This document shows positions 36,640-45,933 of a stretch of 64,000 bases of DNA, piece by piece. Positions within the stretch are counted from its first letter, which is position 1; every line of letters starts with the position of its first letter. Made by a program: the position numbers and the translations under genes. The stretch spans positions 124,001 through 188,000 of the forward strand of contig CAWBLP010000008.1 of NCBI GenBank assembly GCA_963789495.1. The letters run 5' to 3'. The DNA comes from CAWBLP01 sp963789495. Its GTDB lineage: Bacteria; Pseudomonadota; Alphaproteobacteria; Acetobacterales; Acetobacteraceae. Below the pieces are notes generated by a model. That model searched no databases, was not told where the DNA came from, and worked only from the letters and a program-made list of their open reading frames with translations.

Positions 36640-37730
36640 GCGCCGACGGCATGCAGTTCCTGGTCTCCGGCAAGCCGGTCTTCAAGGTCGATGGCCAGGT
36701 GGTAAACAGCCTCGGCACCGGCTGCTTCCGCATGGAGACCATGGAAGACGATACCGGGCTGGCCAGCCTGGAGGCGGTGTTCCTCAATCTCGACCATCCC
36801 GACGAAGGCAAGCCGGTCGATTTTCTTTATTTCGACCGCAGGGTGATCGATTTCGGCAAGCGCATCGAGGTCACCTTCCAGGTCACCGACACGCCGCAGA
36901 CTGTGTTCCAGGGTGTGGTGACGGCGATCGGCGGCGAGTTTCCCGAGGCACGCGAGCCGGAGCTGATCGTGCATGCCGAGGATGCCATGGCGCCGATCCG
37001 CATGCGACGGCGCACGCGCGTGTTCGACACCAGCACCGATGCCGACATCCTGCAGCAGGTGGCCAACGACGCCGGCCTGAACCCGAGCGTGCAGCTCGAC
37101 GGGCCCAACCATGTGCAACACTGGCAGGTGAACCAGAGCGACCTGGAGCTGCTGCGCGAACGCGTGGACGCGCTGGACGGGCTGATGACGCTGCAGGACC
37201 GTGACTTCCACGTGGAGCCGCGCAATGCGGCAGCCGATCCGCCGATCCGGCTGACCAACTACAACGAGCTGATCCGATTCAGCGTCTCGGCCGATCTTGC
37301 GCAGCAGCGCACCAAGGTGCGCGTGCATGGCTGGGACGTCGCCGGCAAGCAGGCGATCCATGAGGATGCGGACAACGACGTCGCGCGCGCCGCTGCGTTC
37401 ACCAGCGGGCGCACCGGCCCGGAGATCCTGGCCGCGATCTGGTCCGATGCGGCCGAGGATCTGCACCTGGAAATGCCCGCCACCAGCGACGAGGCACGCG
37501 CGGTCGCCAAAGGCGCGATGCAGCGGCGGGCGCGGGCCTTCGTGCGAGGGCGCGGCACCGCCAACGGCAATCCCGCCCTGCGCGTCGGTGTGCGTGTGGA
37601 GCTGGTCGATGTCGGCGCGTTCTTCTCCGGCATCTATCAGTTGACCGCGGTGCGCCACTGCTTCGATTCGAGCTATGGCTATCGCACGCATTTCGAGGCG
37701 TCGCGCGCCGCGCTGGGGGATGGGTCATGA
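36636..37730 (+). CDS. Spike hub protein (gp27/GPD-like, N-terminal part of VgrG/Pvc8)
   Basis: 364 residues. DGQVVNSLGTGCFRMETMED, FGKRIEVTFQVTDTPQTVFQ with GVVTAIGGEF, RTRVFDTSTDADILQQVAND, NQSDLELLRERVDALDGLM and GTANGNPALRVGVRVELVDV form the phage late-control D / gp27 hub fold. In PVC this domain is fused to the gp5-like spike in Pvc8; here the hub stops after it and the spike is a separate gene starting in the ATGA overlap. Confidence 0.87.
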   Translation: MSADGMQFLVSGKPVFKVDGQVVNSLGTGCFRMETMEDDTGLASLEAVFLNLDHPDEGKPVDFLYFDRRVIDFGKRIEVTFQVTDTPQTVFQGVVTAIGGEFPEAREPELIVHAEDAMAPIRMRRRTRVFDTSTDADILQQVANDAGLNPSVQLDGPNHVQHWQVNQSDLELLRERVDALDGLMTLQDRDFHVEPRNAAADPPIRLTNYNELIRFSVSADLAQQRTKVRVHGWDVAGKQAIHEDADNDVARAAAFTSGRTGPEILAAIWSDAAEDLHLEMPATSDEARAVAKGAMQRRARAFVRGRGTANGNPALRVGVRVELVDVGAFFSGIYQLTAVRHCFDSSYGYRTHFEASRAALGDGS

Positions 37731-38428
37731 TCGCGCGCGATCCCAAGGGCGTGGTGGTGCCCTTCCCGCGCGCACGGATGACCGGCGTGTATCCCGCCAT
37801 CGTGCGTGACGTGCAGGACCCGGACAGCCAAGGCCGCGTGAAGATCGAGCTGCCCTTCGTCAACGCCGACGATGGTCCCGCCGCACAGGCCTGGGCGCGC
37901 CTGTCCACACTGATGGCGGGTGGCAACCGAGGATCGTGGTTCATTCCGGAACCGGGCGACGAGGTGCTGGTCGCGTTCCATGCCGGCGACCCGCGCCGGC
38001 CGGTGGTGATCGGTGCGCTGTGGAACGGCGTGGATGCGCCGCCCGAGACGATGGACGCGGACAACAATATCCGCAGCTTCACCTCCCGCTCCGGCCACAA
38101 GCTCAGCTTCGACGACACCGACGGTGCGACCAAGGTGCAGGTGGACACCACCGGCGGGCACCAGTTCACGCTGGATGACGCGGCCGGCGGCACCATCACG
38201 CTGCAACACACCAACGGCGCGAAAATCGAGATCGATGCCGCGGGCAATGTGAAGGTCACCGCCAACGCCAATTGCGAGGTGCAGGCGGCGATGGTGAAGG
38301 TCACCGCATCGATGGTCACGGTCGATGCGCCGATGTCGCGGTTTTCCGGCGTGGTGCAGGCCGATACCGTGATCACCAACAGCGTGATCTCCGCCTCCTA
38401 CACGCCCGGCGCGGGGAATGTGTGGTGA
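37727..38428 (+). CDS. Central spike protein (gp5/GPV-like OB fold with beta-helix)
   Basis: 233 residues. The OB domain reads GVYPAIVRDVQDPDSQGRVK, ARLSTLMAGGNRGSWFIPEP with GDEVLVAFHAGDPRRPVVIG and ALWNG, typical of phage baseplate assembly protein V and VgrG. Then comes a threonine- and valine-rich repeat (HQFTLDDAAGGTITLQHTNG, KIEIDAAGNVKVTANANCEV) expected to form the triple-stranded beta-helix needle. It ends YTPGAGNVW with no tip domain, and no PAAR gene is found nearby. Stop overlaps the next start (GTGA). Confidence 0.88.
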   Translation: MIARDPKGVVVPFPRARMTGVYPAIVRDVQDPDSQGRVKIELPFVNADDGPAAQAWARLSTLMAGGNRGSWFIPEPGDEVLVAFHAGDPRRPVVIGALWNGVDAPPETMDADNNIRSFTSRSGHKLSFDDTDGATKVQVDTTGGHQFTLDDAAGGTITLQHTNGAKIEIDAAGNVKVTANANCEVQAAMVKVTASMVTVDAPMSRFSGVVQADTVITNSVISASYTPGAGNVW

Positions 38429-40896
38429 GCGCGACACTCGCCCCGCGCAGGCTGACGATCCCGGCGGCACGCTTCACCGCGCTCGAAACGCTGGTGACGA
38501 CCGTGCCGTTCTACCTGCGCACGCCTGGCACGCCGCCAGCGACGTTGCCGGTGACGCAGGTATCGCCGCCGCTGCTGTCGTTCGATGGCAGCACGTTCAT
38601 GGACGACTATCTCGCCACGGTCGCGGCCGGCAGCAGAACGGCACTGCCGGAACTGTTCGCCTGGCGCGACTGGGCGGAACCGCCATCGGGCATGCTCAAC
38701 ATGCTCGGCGCGCCGCTCTACCCCGCCAGCATCGCGCGCACGACGCCGCTGCGCATCGCGGCGGAACAGGAGACGCCAGGCACGCTGGATGCCGACGGCG
38801 TGCCGCATGCTGTGCCCGCCTGGCTTCGCAAGCTGTACCTGCCACTGCATTTGCGTTTCAACTTCGTCGCGTTCGACGTGGTGTGCATGCGCGCCGGCTG
38901 GCCGATGCTGGACAAGGCGCGCGTGAAGGCCACCGGCGCGGTGGTGCGCCGCCTGGTGCGCGACGCCTCGGGCGAGCGCTGGGAGGATTGGCTCAGTGCC
39001 GACGGCAAGACCGGGCTGTGGTTCGAACTGCATGGCGGCCTGCCGGCCGATCCCGATGTAATTCCCGCAGGCGCCTATCGCGATAGCGCCAACCAGCCGC
39101 AGGACGCCGCGATCGCCGCCCGTCTGGGATTGCCCGCGCCAGGTGCGCAGACGCCGCTTTCGCTCAGGCTGGACAGCACGAAGCTGACGCTGCTGCCGCC
39201 CACCGCCGGTGACAGCGCGCGGCATTGCAGCGTTTACGGACTGCTGCCGGTATTCTCCGCGGCGCAGCAGGCGAGCGACGATGCGCCGGAGACCGATCCG
39301 GTGAGGCTTGCACAGGCCTTCCATGATCACGCGCTCGCCGCGCTGACCGCGGCCTGGGCGAACGACGCCGCGTTGCGCAGCCAGCTTGGATCCGCGCTGC
39401 AGACGCTGCTGGACCGGACGGCTTTGCCGACGCTGCCTGGCAGCGTAGCCAACGCGACCAACGCCATTCGGTCGGCGGCAGACGCTGCCGACCCATTTCA
39501 TAACACCACGAACACCGAGATCCAGGCGCAATTGCCGGCGATGGCGTCCGCCGCATTGCGGCTCTGCCGTTCGGCGTTGACACCCGGATCGCACGATGCC
39601 GATGCGGTGGTTTCAGTGGATGGTTTCTGGACCAATGCCGGTGCGAATGCTGCGTCCACGCATGTGACGATCGGTCTCACCGGCCTGAATGCGACGCGCG
39701 CCACCCATGCGGCCGATTGGAATGTGCTGGTGATCGACTACCTGCGCCGGCTGGCGCAGACCGCGCTCACCACAACGGGCGTTCCCTCTGGCGATCCTGC
39801 CATTGCCCGAGCGTTGCTCGCACTGGCACTGATCCGGTTGCGCACGCAGCGGCTCGGTTTGCTCGCTTCACTGCAGCAGCAGGCATTCGGGACCGTGGAT
39901 CGCTCACAGTTGACGCTGATCCAGACACAGACCTTTGGGAGCGTCCCATTCAACATCCCGGTCGCGACGGTCGGCGGACCAGCGGCCGAGATCGACGCCA
40001 TCCGGCAAATGGACGCGATCCGCACGCCGCTGGAGGAAGCGCCGCCCTGGCCGCCGATCGTTCTGACCGCGTCCGACCAGATCGCATTGCACGCGCATGA
40101 GGCCGCGGTGATCGTGGAGCAGTTGCTCGCGCCCGTCGATGCGGCGGGCGCCGATGGCGGCAGCGCCTATGAGACGCAGGTCGACGCCAAGGCAGGCACC
40201 GCCGCATCGTCGCTGGTGACGTTCTATGCCTTGCCGGCAACGAGCGACTCGCTGCACCGCATGGCCGAGGCCGGACTGGAACTGCGCGAGCAGCCGGCGC
40301 GCGGGCTGCTGGCGTTTCCGGGCGCCGCGCCGCAGGCCTCGACATTCAGCAGCATGACCACCGCCGTCGCCAACAGCTACACCGCCGGCAGCGCCACCAC
40401 CAACCAGGAGGCAAGCGGGCGCGCGAAGGTGCACCGGCTGCGCTATGACCATGACAGCCTCTACGCGGTCTGGTGCTGGGTGCGCGTAGCCGGCCGCGAT
40501 CCCTGCGAGAACGACCAGTTGCTGTGGACGACACGCAGCGAGCCCTTCGCGATCGCGGAGCCAAGCGATGTGTTGGGCGCAAAGCCGGCGACCATTCAGC
40601 TGCCCGATCTGCCGCGGCTGATCCGCGACATTCCGCGCATCGCCAAGGCGCGCGCGAAGCCATTCGCAGCGTTCAACACGCCGCCGAACTCCGGCTACAA
40701 CGTCAGCGACGATCCAAAGGACACGACGCGCAGTTGGGGCGTAGGCTGGATCTGCAGCTTTGCGATCCCGGTGCTGACGATCTGCGCTTTCATCATGTTC
40801 AGCATCATCTTCTCGATTCTGATCATTCTGCCGAGTTTCTCGTGGATGCTTCTGCTGAAGTTCTGCATTCCGATTCCGGTACCGAAGAAGTCATGA
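38425..40896 (+). CDS. Large eCIS protein of unknown function with C-terminal hydrophobic helices
   Basis: 823 residues from GTG 38425, coupled to the spike gene by GTGA and to gp25 by ATGA, so it is part of the structural block. Most of the protein is soluble in character, Ala-rich and helical. Around residues 780-820 are two adjacent hydrophobic stretches (ICSFAIPVLTICAFIMFSII and FSILIILPSFSWMLLLKFCI) and a short end PIPVPKKS. No domain recognised. Possibilities are a membrane-docking or membrane-puncturing component, or a stabilised hydrophobic plug at the spike. It occupies the place where PVC has no equivalent large protein. Confidence 0.6.
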   Translation: MSATLAPRRLTIPAARFTALETLVTTVPFYLRTPGTPPATLPVTQVSPPLLSFDGSTFMDDYLATVAAGSRTALPELFAWRDWAEPPSGMLNMLGAPLYPASIARTTPLRIAAEQETPGTLDADGVPHAVPAWLRKLYLPLHLRFNFVAFDVVCMRAGWPMLDKARVKATGAVVRRLVRDASGERWEDWLSADGKTGLWFELHGGLPADPDVIPAGAYRDSANQPQDAAIAARLGLPAPGAQTPLSLRLDSTKLTLLPPTAGDSARHCSVYGLLPVFSAAQQASDDAPETDPVRLAQAFHDHALAALTAAWANDAALRSQLGSALQTLLDRTALPTLPGSVANATNAIRSAADAADPFHNTTNTEIQAQLPAMASAALRLCRSALTPGSHDADAVVSVDGFWTNAGANAASTHVTIGLTGLNATRATHAADWNVLVIDYLRRLAQTALTTTGVPSGDPAIARALLALALIRLRTQRLGLLASLQQQAFGTVDRSQLTLIQTQTFGSVPFNIPVATVGGPAAEIDAIRQMDAIRTPLEEAPPWPPIVLTASDQIALHAHEAAVIVEQLLAPVDAAGADGGSAYETQVDAKAGTAASSLVTFYALPATSDSLHRMAEAGLELREQPARGLLAFPGAAPQASTFSSMTTAVANSYTAGSATTNQEASGRAKVHRLRYDHDSLYAVWCWVRVAGRDPCENDQLLWTTRSEPFAIAEPSDVLGAKPATIQLPDLPRLIRDIPRIAKARAKPFAAFNTPPNSGYNVSDDPKDTTRSWGVGWICSFAIPVLTICAFIMFSIIFSILIILPSFSWMLLLKFCIPIPVPKKS

Positions 40897-41291
40897 GCGG
40901 CACAGCAAACAAACTCGGCATCGGTCTCCGCTTCCCGCTGGTGACGGCGCAGGGCTGGGGCTGGGTGAGTGATGTGGATGCGGTGGATCAGGCCGTGCGC
41001 AGCGTGCTGCTGACCGAACCCGGAGAGCGCATCGGCCGGCCGAATTTCGGTGCGGGGCTGCGCCGCTTCCTGTTCCAGCCGAACAGCCTGGAAACCCGCG
41101 CACAGATCCGCAAGACGCTGCAGGAGGCGTTGCCGCGCGACGAAACGCGCATTGCACTGCAGGACGTGCAGGTCACGAGCGATTCGCGCGACCCGACCCT
41201 GGTGCGCATTGCCATCATTTATCAGGTGCCGCCCGATCCGGGGCCGCGCAACCTGGTCTATCCGTTCTATCTCGACGGCGGAGGCGCGTAA
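40893..41291 (+). CDS. Baseplate wedge gp25-like protein (Pvc9/GPW type)
   Basis: 132 residues. IGLRFPLVTAQGWGWVSDVD, VDQAVRSVLLTEPGERIGRP followed by NFGAGLRRFLFQPNSLETRA, and the later VRIAIIYQVP match gp25/GPW. The EPGERIGRPNFGAGL stretch is the conserved knotted-core contact that nucleates sheath assembly. ATGA overlap with the upstream gene; one nt to the J gene. Confidence 0.92.
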   Translation: MSGTANKLGIGLRFPLVTAQGWGWVSDVDAVDQAVRSVLLTEPGERIGRPNFGAGLRRFLFQPNSLETRAQIRKTLQEALPRDETRIALQDVQVTSDSRDPTLVRIAIIYQVPPDPGPRNLVYPFYLDGGGA

Positions 41292-41292
41292 C

Positions 41293-43554
41293 ATGGCCCT
41301 CGCACCGCCTCGCCTGGACGATCGCGGCTACACCGATCTGCGCGCCGAACTGATCCGTCGCATCCCGGTCCATTCGCCGGAATGGACCGACTACAATGCG
41401 ACCGATCCCGGCATCACGCTGATCGAGCTGTTCTCGTTCCTCGGCGACAATCTGCTGTATCGACTGAATCGGGCGCCCGAAGCGGCCAAGCTCGCGTTCC
41501 TGCAGCTGCTGAACCTTCCGCCGCGGCCGGCGCAGGTCGCACTGGCGCAGGTGCGGCTGGATCTGCAGAAGGGCGTGGCCGAACCGGTGACGCCGGATTT
41601 TGCCCCGACCGCACCGCGCATTCAGCTCGCGGCGGGCTCGGTGCTGTTCCAGCCGACGGAAGAGATCACCGTGCTTCCGGTGGAGCTCTCGGCCTGGATC
41701 AAGCAGCCCTATACCGGCGGGACGCCACCGGAAGGCGTCGAGCCGGTGAAGCAGCTGCTACAGGATCACCTCGGCAGCGTGCCCGACCTGTCCACCTATC
41801 TGCCGACGCAGCTGCCGGCGCCGAAAGGCGGTGCGCTGCCACCCGCGGCGTCTACCGCCGGTGCGGTGGACGCTTCGTTCTGGCTGTGCCTCGCAGCGCC
41901 GGACGCAGTGATGAAGGCGCTGGACACCGGTGATCCGGCGGCGACGCTCGACCTGGTGCGACAGAAACTTGCCGGCCACGTCATCAACCTTGGCTTCCGC
42001 ACCGACGATGCGTTATGCGGACCCGCCGACGTGTTGCGTTGCCCCGATCCCGGCACCGATCCCTCACGCTGGCCGGTGCGCTATGACATTTCCACCGGAC
42101 GCTTCGCCGGGGCGGCAAAGCGGGTCGACCAGATCGTCTATCAGCGGCTGGTGGTTTCAGCCGATACCACCAACAGTATCGGCCAGACCGGTACCGTGCG
42201 GCTGCGCCTGCCGGACCGCAACGGCGACGGCTCAATCCCGTTCGGCGACTGGACCGCCGACAGCTTCGACCCCTCCGACCCTGATCTGCTCGGCGTCGGC
42301 GGACTGCCGCCACGGCTCGACGACCCGAAGCTTGCCGCGCGCGTGCTGGCCTGGGTCCGCGTGCAGCGGATCGACCCGACCCATCCGCCGATCGGCGTGC
42401 GGCTGATCGACGCCAACATGGTGTCGGCGGAGCAGGCGGTGACCGCGGCGCCCGAACTGCTGGGCAATGGAACCGGCCTCGCCGCGCAGACGCTGAAACT
42501 GTCGAAATCGCCGGTGATCCAGGGCAGCGAGGTGATCCAGGTCCGCCCTGCCGCCGGCTGGGAGAATTGGACACGCGTGGACGACCTGGCGCTCGCCGGC
42601 CCCGACGATCCGTTCTACGCGCTCGATCCGATTGCCGGCACCGTGACCTTTGGCGACGGTGTGCATGGACGGATGCCTCTACCGGGCGAGGCGATCCGCG
42701 TCCTCGGCTATCGCTATGGCGGTGGCGTCGCCGGCAATGTCGGCGCGGGCGGCATCTCCCGCGTGCGGGGTGCGTCGCTGCAGGCCACCAACCCGCTGTC
42801 GGCGGAGGGTGGCCAGGATGCGGAGACCACGGCGCAGGCGCAGGCCCGTATCCCGCTGATGCTGCGCGCCCGCGACCGCGCCGTGTGCAGCGAGGATTTT
42901 TCCCAGATCGCGTTGGAGACGCCCGGTGTGCAGGTAGGCCGAGCGCAGGTGCTGCCGCGGCACAAGCCGCAGGAGCGTGCGGACGGCATACCCGGCGTGG
43001 TCACCCTGATCGTGCTGCCCGCCTATGATGCGGTGACGCCGGATACCCCGACACCGGACCGGGAGATGCTGCGCAAGGTCTGCGCCTGGCTGGAGCCGCG
43101 GCGGCTGGTGACAACCGAGCTGTACGTCACGTCGCCGGAATACGTCCCGGTCGACATCGCCATCGCGGTGCAGCCCGAGCCCGGCATGGGTGAGGAAACC
43201 CTGCGACGCTGGGTGGAGCTGGCGCTGCGCCAGTATTTCGCGCCGTTGCCGCCGTACGGGCCGGACGGCTCCGGTTGGCCGTTCGGCCGCGCGGTGCGGG
43301 ATCGCGATGCCGAGGCCGCTGCGCTGCACGTGCAGGGCGTGCAGCTGATCAACGATATCAAACTGCAGGGCACGACGATCGCCGCGGACGGCACCGAGAC
43401 CGACGTCACCGGCACCGTGACCATGCAGCACTGGCAGCTTCCCGTGGTGCGGCAGGTAGCGGTCGCGCTGGGCCCGACCGCACCCGCGCTCGGCCCCGAG
43501 CCACCGCCGCCCGCCAACGGCATTCCAGTGCCAGTGACGCAGGGAAAGTGCTGA
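41293..43554 (+). CDS. Baseplate J-like wedge protein (gp6/Pvc11 type)
   Basis: 753 residues from ATG 41293. The opening DDRGYTDLRAELIRRIPVHS with WTDYNATDPGITLIELFSFL is the typical start of long J-like proteins of injection systems. YRLNRAPEAAKLAFLQLLNL, FGDGVHGRMPLPGEAIRVLG with YRYGGGVAGNVG (the GxGxxG J signature), RALVCSEDF-like RAVCSEDFSQIALETPGVQV and VTLIVLPAYD follow. It forms the dimeric wedge ring with gp7-like partners. No frameshift. Confidence 0.9.
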   Translation: MALAPPRLDDRGYTDLRAELIRRIPVHSPEWTDYNATDPGITLIELFSFLGDNLLYRLNRAPEAAKLAFLQLLNLPPRPAQVALAQVRLDLQKGVAEPVTPDFAPTAPRIQLAAGSVLFQPTEEITVLPVELSAWIKQPYTGGTPPEGVEPVKQLLQDHLGSVPDLSTYLPTQLPAPKGGALPPAASTAGAVDASFWLCLAAPDAVMKALDTGDPAATLDLVRQKLAGHVINLGFRTDDALCGPADVLRCPDPGTDPSRWPVRYDISTGRFAGAAKRVDQIVYQRLVVSADTTNSIGQTGTVRLRLPDRNGDGSIPFGDWTADSFDPSDPDLLGVGGLPPRLDDPKLAARVLAWVRVQRIDPTHPPIGVRLIDANMVSAEQAVTAAPELLGNGTGLAAQTLKLSKSPVIQGSEVIQVRPAAGWENWTRVDDLALAGPDDPFYALDPIAGTVTFGDGVHGRMPLPGEAIRVLGYRYGGGVAGNVGAGGISRVRGASLQATNPLSAEGGQDAETTAQAQARIPLMLRARDRAVCSEDFSQIALETPGVQVGRAQVLPRHKPQERADGIPGVVTLIVLPAYDAVTPDTPTPDREMLRKVCAWLEPRRLVTTELYVTSPEYVPVDIAIAVQPEPGMGEETLRRWVELALRQYFAPLPPYGPDGSGWPFGRAVRDRDAEAAALHVQGVQLINDIKLQGTTIAADGTETDVTGTVTMQHWQLPVVRQVAVALGPTAPALGPEPPPPANGIPVPVTQGKC

Positions 43555-43557
43555 CCC

Positions 43558-45933
43558 ATGCGCCAACCCAGCTTCGTTCACCTGACCGGGCAGACGATGT
43601 GGCGGCGCTGCGACTTCGACCGCACGCGCATCGTGCCGAACCCGGCGCGGGTGATGCTGGTGCCTGCGGCCTCGGCCAAGGCCGCGGCCACCGATCCCGC
43701 GCCCTGGCTGGCGGTGTGTGGTGCCGCCGCGGTGTTGCCCTGTCCGCCCGATCTTTGCGCCGATGCAGCCGTGGTGTTGGCCGATCCCGCGCACGGGCTG
43801 TTCGCATTGGCGCCGTATGGCTGGCGGGCGCTGCCGGTGCCGCGGCCGCGGATCTACCAACCGCAGGACGGCGAGGCGGACTTCACGCCGATGCAGCACC
43901 CCGCTCCGCCGGCGCCGCCGGTCGGCATCGCACGGGACAAGGCCGGGCGGGTCTGGCTGCTGGATCGCACGCCGCCGCGGTTGCGGGTGCTCGCGCCCGA
44001 TCTGTCGCTGCTGGACACGCTGCCGCTGCCGGCCAGCGCAACGCCTGAGCAGGTCGTGGTGGCATCGTGGTGCGTCGCGGTCTCCAACGGCGCGGAACTT
44101 CTGGTGCAGCCGTTCGGCGGCGTGTGGCAGTCCGTGCCGCTACCGGCCCCCCCGATCGCCATTGCCGCGGACGCCGCGCAGGAGATCGTGGTGGCTTTGC
44201 TGCCCGGGCCAAGGCTCGCGGTGCTGAACCGCGCCGGGCTCAGCGTGCATGACCTGCCGGAACTGACCAGTCCGCTGTTCCTGCTGGTCCTGGCCGCCGA
44301 CAGCGTGCTGGCCGGGGAGCCGATCGGGGCGCCGGGTGCGGCGGTGGAGACGCGGTTCGTGCAGTTCAGCCTCGATCCGGTGGACGGGCCGACCGCGGTG
44401 GCGAGCTTCGGCGTGCGCAGCTTCGACGGGCGTGCCCTGTGGCTCGATTGCGGCACGGTCTATGCCAGCACCGCAACGGGCGCGCGGGCGCTGTACGCAC
44501 GCGAGCTTCCGGTGGAAACCGCAGGTTCGGTGGAGAGCTTCGCGCTCGACAGCACGATCTTCGCCTGCGTCTGGCACCGGGTGTTTGTCGATGCCTGCCT
44601 GCCGGTCGGTACCGCGATCACCCTGGAAGCGAAGACCACCGATGATCTGCCGCCGTTGCCGATCCTCCGCCCGCCACGTCCGCCGGCCGACATCAGCGCG
44701 CCGCTGGTGCCGGTGGCGGCGGACGATCCATGGAAGCCGCTGCTGTCCTTGCAGGCGGACGAACCGGGCTGGTGGCCGGTCGGCGTGCTGGATACACGCG
44801 GCGCGCTGGCCGACATCGTCGATCCTCCGGAACGCATCGTCCGCCCCTCGGAGGATCCGCTCGGCCCGCAGCGCTCTGCGTTGGTGGCGCCGTGGCCGCA
44901 GCTGACGCTGGAGGGGCTGATCAAGGCGCCGCCCGGACGCTACCTGGCGCTGCGCATTACGCTGACCGGCACCGCGCGTACCAGTCCGGCGGTGCTGGCT
45001 GTGAGGGCCACGTATCAACGCCCGTCGCTGCTGGAGCATCTGCCGGCGTTCTGGCGGGCCGATCCGGTTACCGCGGATGCCACCGACCGGGCGCTGGCGC
45101 TGTTCGAGGGCTGGGTGACCGAAACCGACGCCCGCATCACCGCGCTGCGCGAACTGGCCGATCCACGCCTGGTGCCGCCGGAGGCGCTGGACTGGCTCGC
45201 CAGCTATGTGGCGCTGACCTTCGACCAGCGCATCGACGAAGCGGTGCGGCGGCAACTCCTGTCGGAAATCGTCTCGCTGTACCAGCAGCGCGGCACGATG
45301 CCGGGGCTGACCCGGCTGTTGTCGATCCTGGCGCGCGCGCCGGTGATCCTGGTCGAGGATTTTCGCCTGCGCCGCCAGTCCGGTGTGTTCCTCGACGACG
45401 AGTCCGCGATCATCGGCCCCGGACTGCAGCTCGGCGACTCGGAGTCAATGTCCGTGGCGGAAGACCCGGCCGACGTCGCGTTGGAAGCGGACTACGCCGC
45501 GCTGATGCTGCGCCGCGAATTCCTGCGCGCCGAGGGCGGCACCCCCTGCCCGCCCGCGGACCCGCCCTATCCGATCGAAACCGACCCGTTCGCGCGTTTC
45601 GTCCGCCGTTTCGCGCACCGCTTTACCGTGGTGCTGCCCTGCCGGCGCACCGACCCGCTGGAGGCGGTGATCCAGGACGCGGTGGAGGCCAACAAGCCGG
45701 CCCACACGCTGCACACGCTGTGCTGGCTCGACACCGGGTTTCAGCTCGGGCGCGCGCTGGTGGGTCTGTCGCGTCTCGGCGAGACGCCCTGTTTCGAGCC
45801 GAGCCTGCTCGGCACCGCGGTGCTCGGCAGCAACTACACGATCGGCCGCTATGAGCCGGAGACGCGTTTCCGGCCCGGCCAGCGACTCACACGCGACCAT
45901 CGGTCCATGCAGGAAAGGACGGTCAGGCCATGA
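43558..45933 (+). CDS. Tail-protein-I/gp7-like baseplate protein with N-terminal propeller-like region (Pvc12 type)
   Basis: 791 residues. About the first 420 residues have repeated short beta motifs (GIARDKAGRVWLLDRTPPRL, VVASWCVAVSNGAELLVQPF, IAIAADAAQEIVVALLPGP) like a beta-propeller. The C-terminal part (from about 480) has YQRPSLLEHLPAFWRADPVT, EALDWLASYVALTFDQRIDE, LYQQRGTMPGLTRLLSILAR (the RGT motif of tail protein I) and FTVVLPCRRT. It is the wedge partner of the J protein. Three nt after J, ATGA overlap with the next gene. Confidence 0.83.
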   Translation: MRQPSFVHLTGQTMWRRCDFDRTRIVPNPARVMLVPAASAKAAATDPAPWLAVCGAAAVLPCPPDLCADAAVVLADPAHGLFALAPYGWRALPVPRPRIYQPQDGEADFTPMQHPAPPAPPVGIARDKAGRVWLLDRTPPRLRVLAPDLSLLDTLPLPASATPEQVVVASWCVAVSNGAELLVQPFGGVWQSVPLPAPPIAIAADAAQEIVVALLPGPRLAVLNRAGLSVHDLPELTSPLFLLVLAADSVLAGEPIGAPGAAVETRFVQFSLDPVDGPTAVASFGVRSFDGRALWLDCGTVYASTATGARALYARELPVETAGSVESFALDSTIFACVWHRVFVDACLPVGTAITLEAKTTDDLPPLPILRPPRPPADISAPLVPVAADDPWKPLLSLQADEPGWWPVGVLDTRGALADIVDPPERIVRPSEDPLGPQRSALVAPWPQLTLEGLIKAPPGRYLALRITLTGTARTSPAVLAVRATYQRPSLLEHLPAFWRADPVTADATDRALALFEGWVTETDARITALRELADPRLVPPEALDWLASYVALTFDQRIDEAVRRQLLSEIVSLYQQRGTMPGLTRLLSILARAPVILVEDFRLRRQSGVFLDDESAIIGPGLQLGDSESMSVAEDPADVALEADYAALMLRREFLRAEGGTPCPPADPPYPIETDPFARFVRRFAHRFTVVLPCRRTDPLEAVIQDAVEANKPAHTLHTLCWLDTGFQLGRALVGLSRLGETPCFEPSLLGTAVLGSNYTIGRYEPETRFRPGQRLTRDHRSMQERTVRP

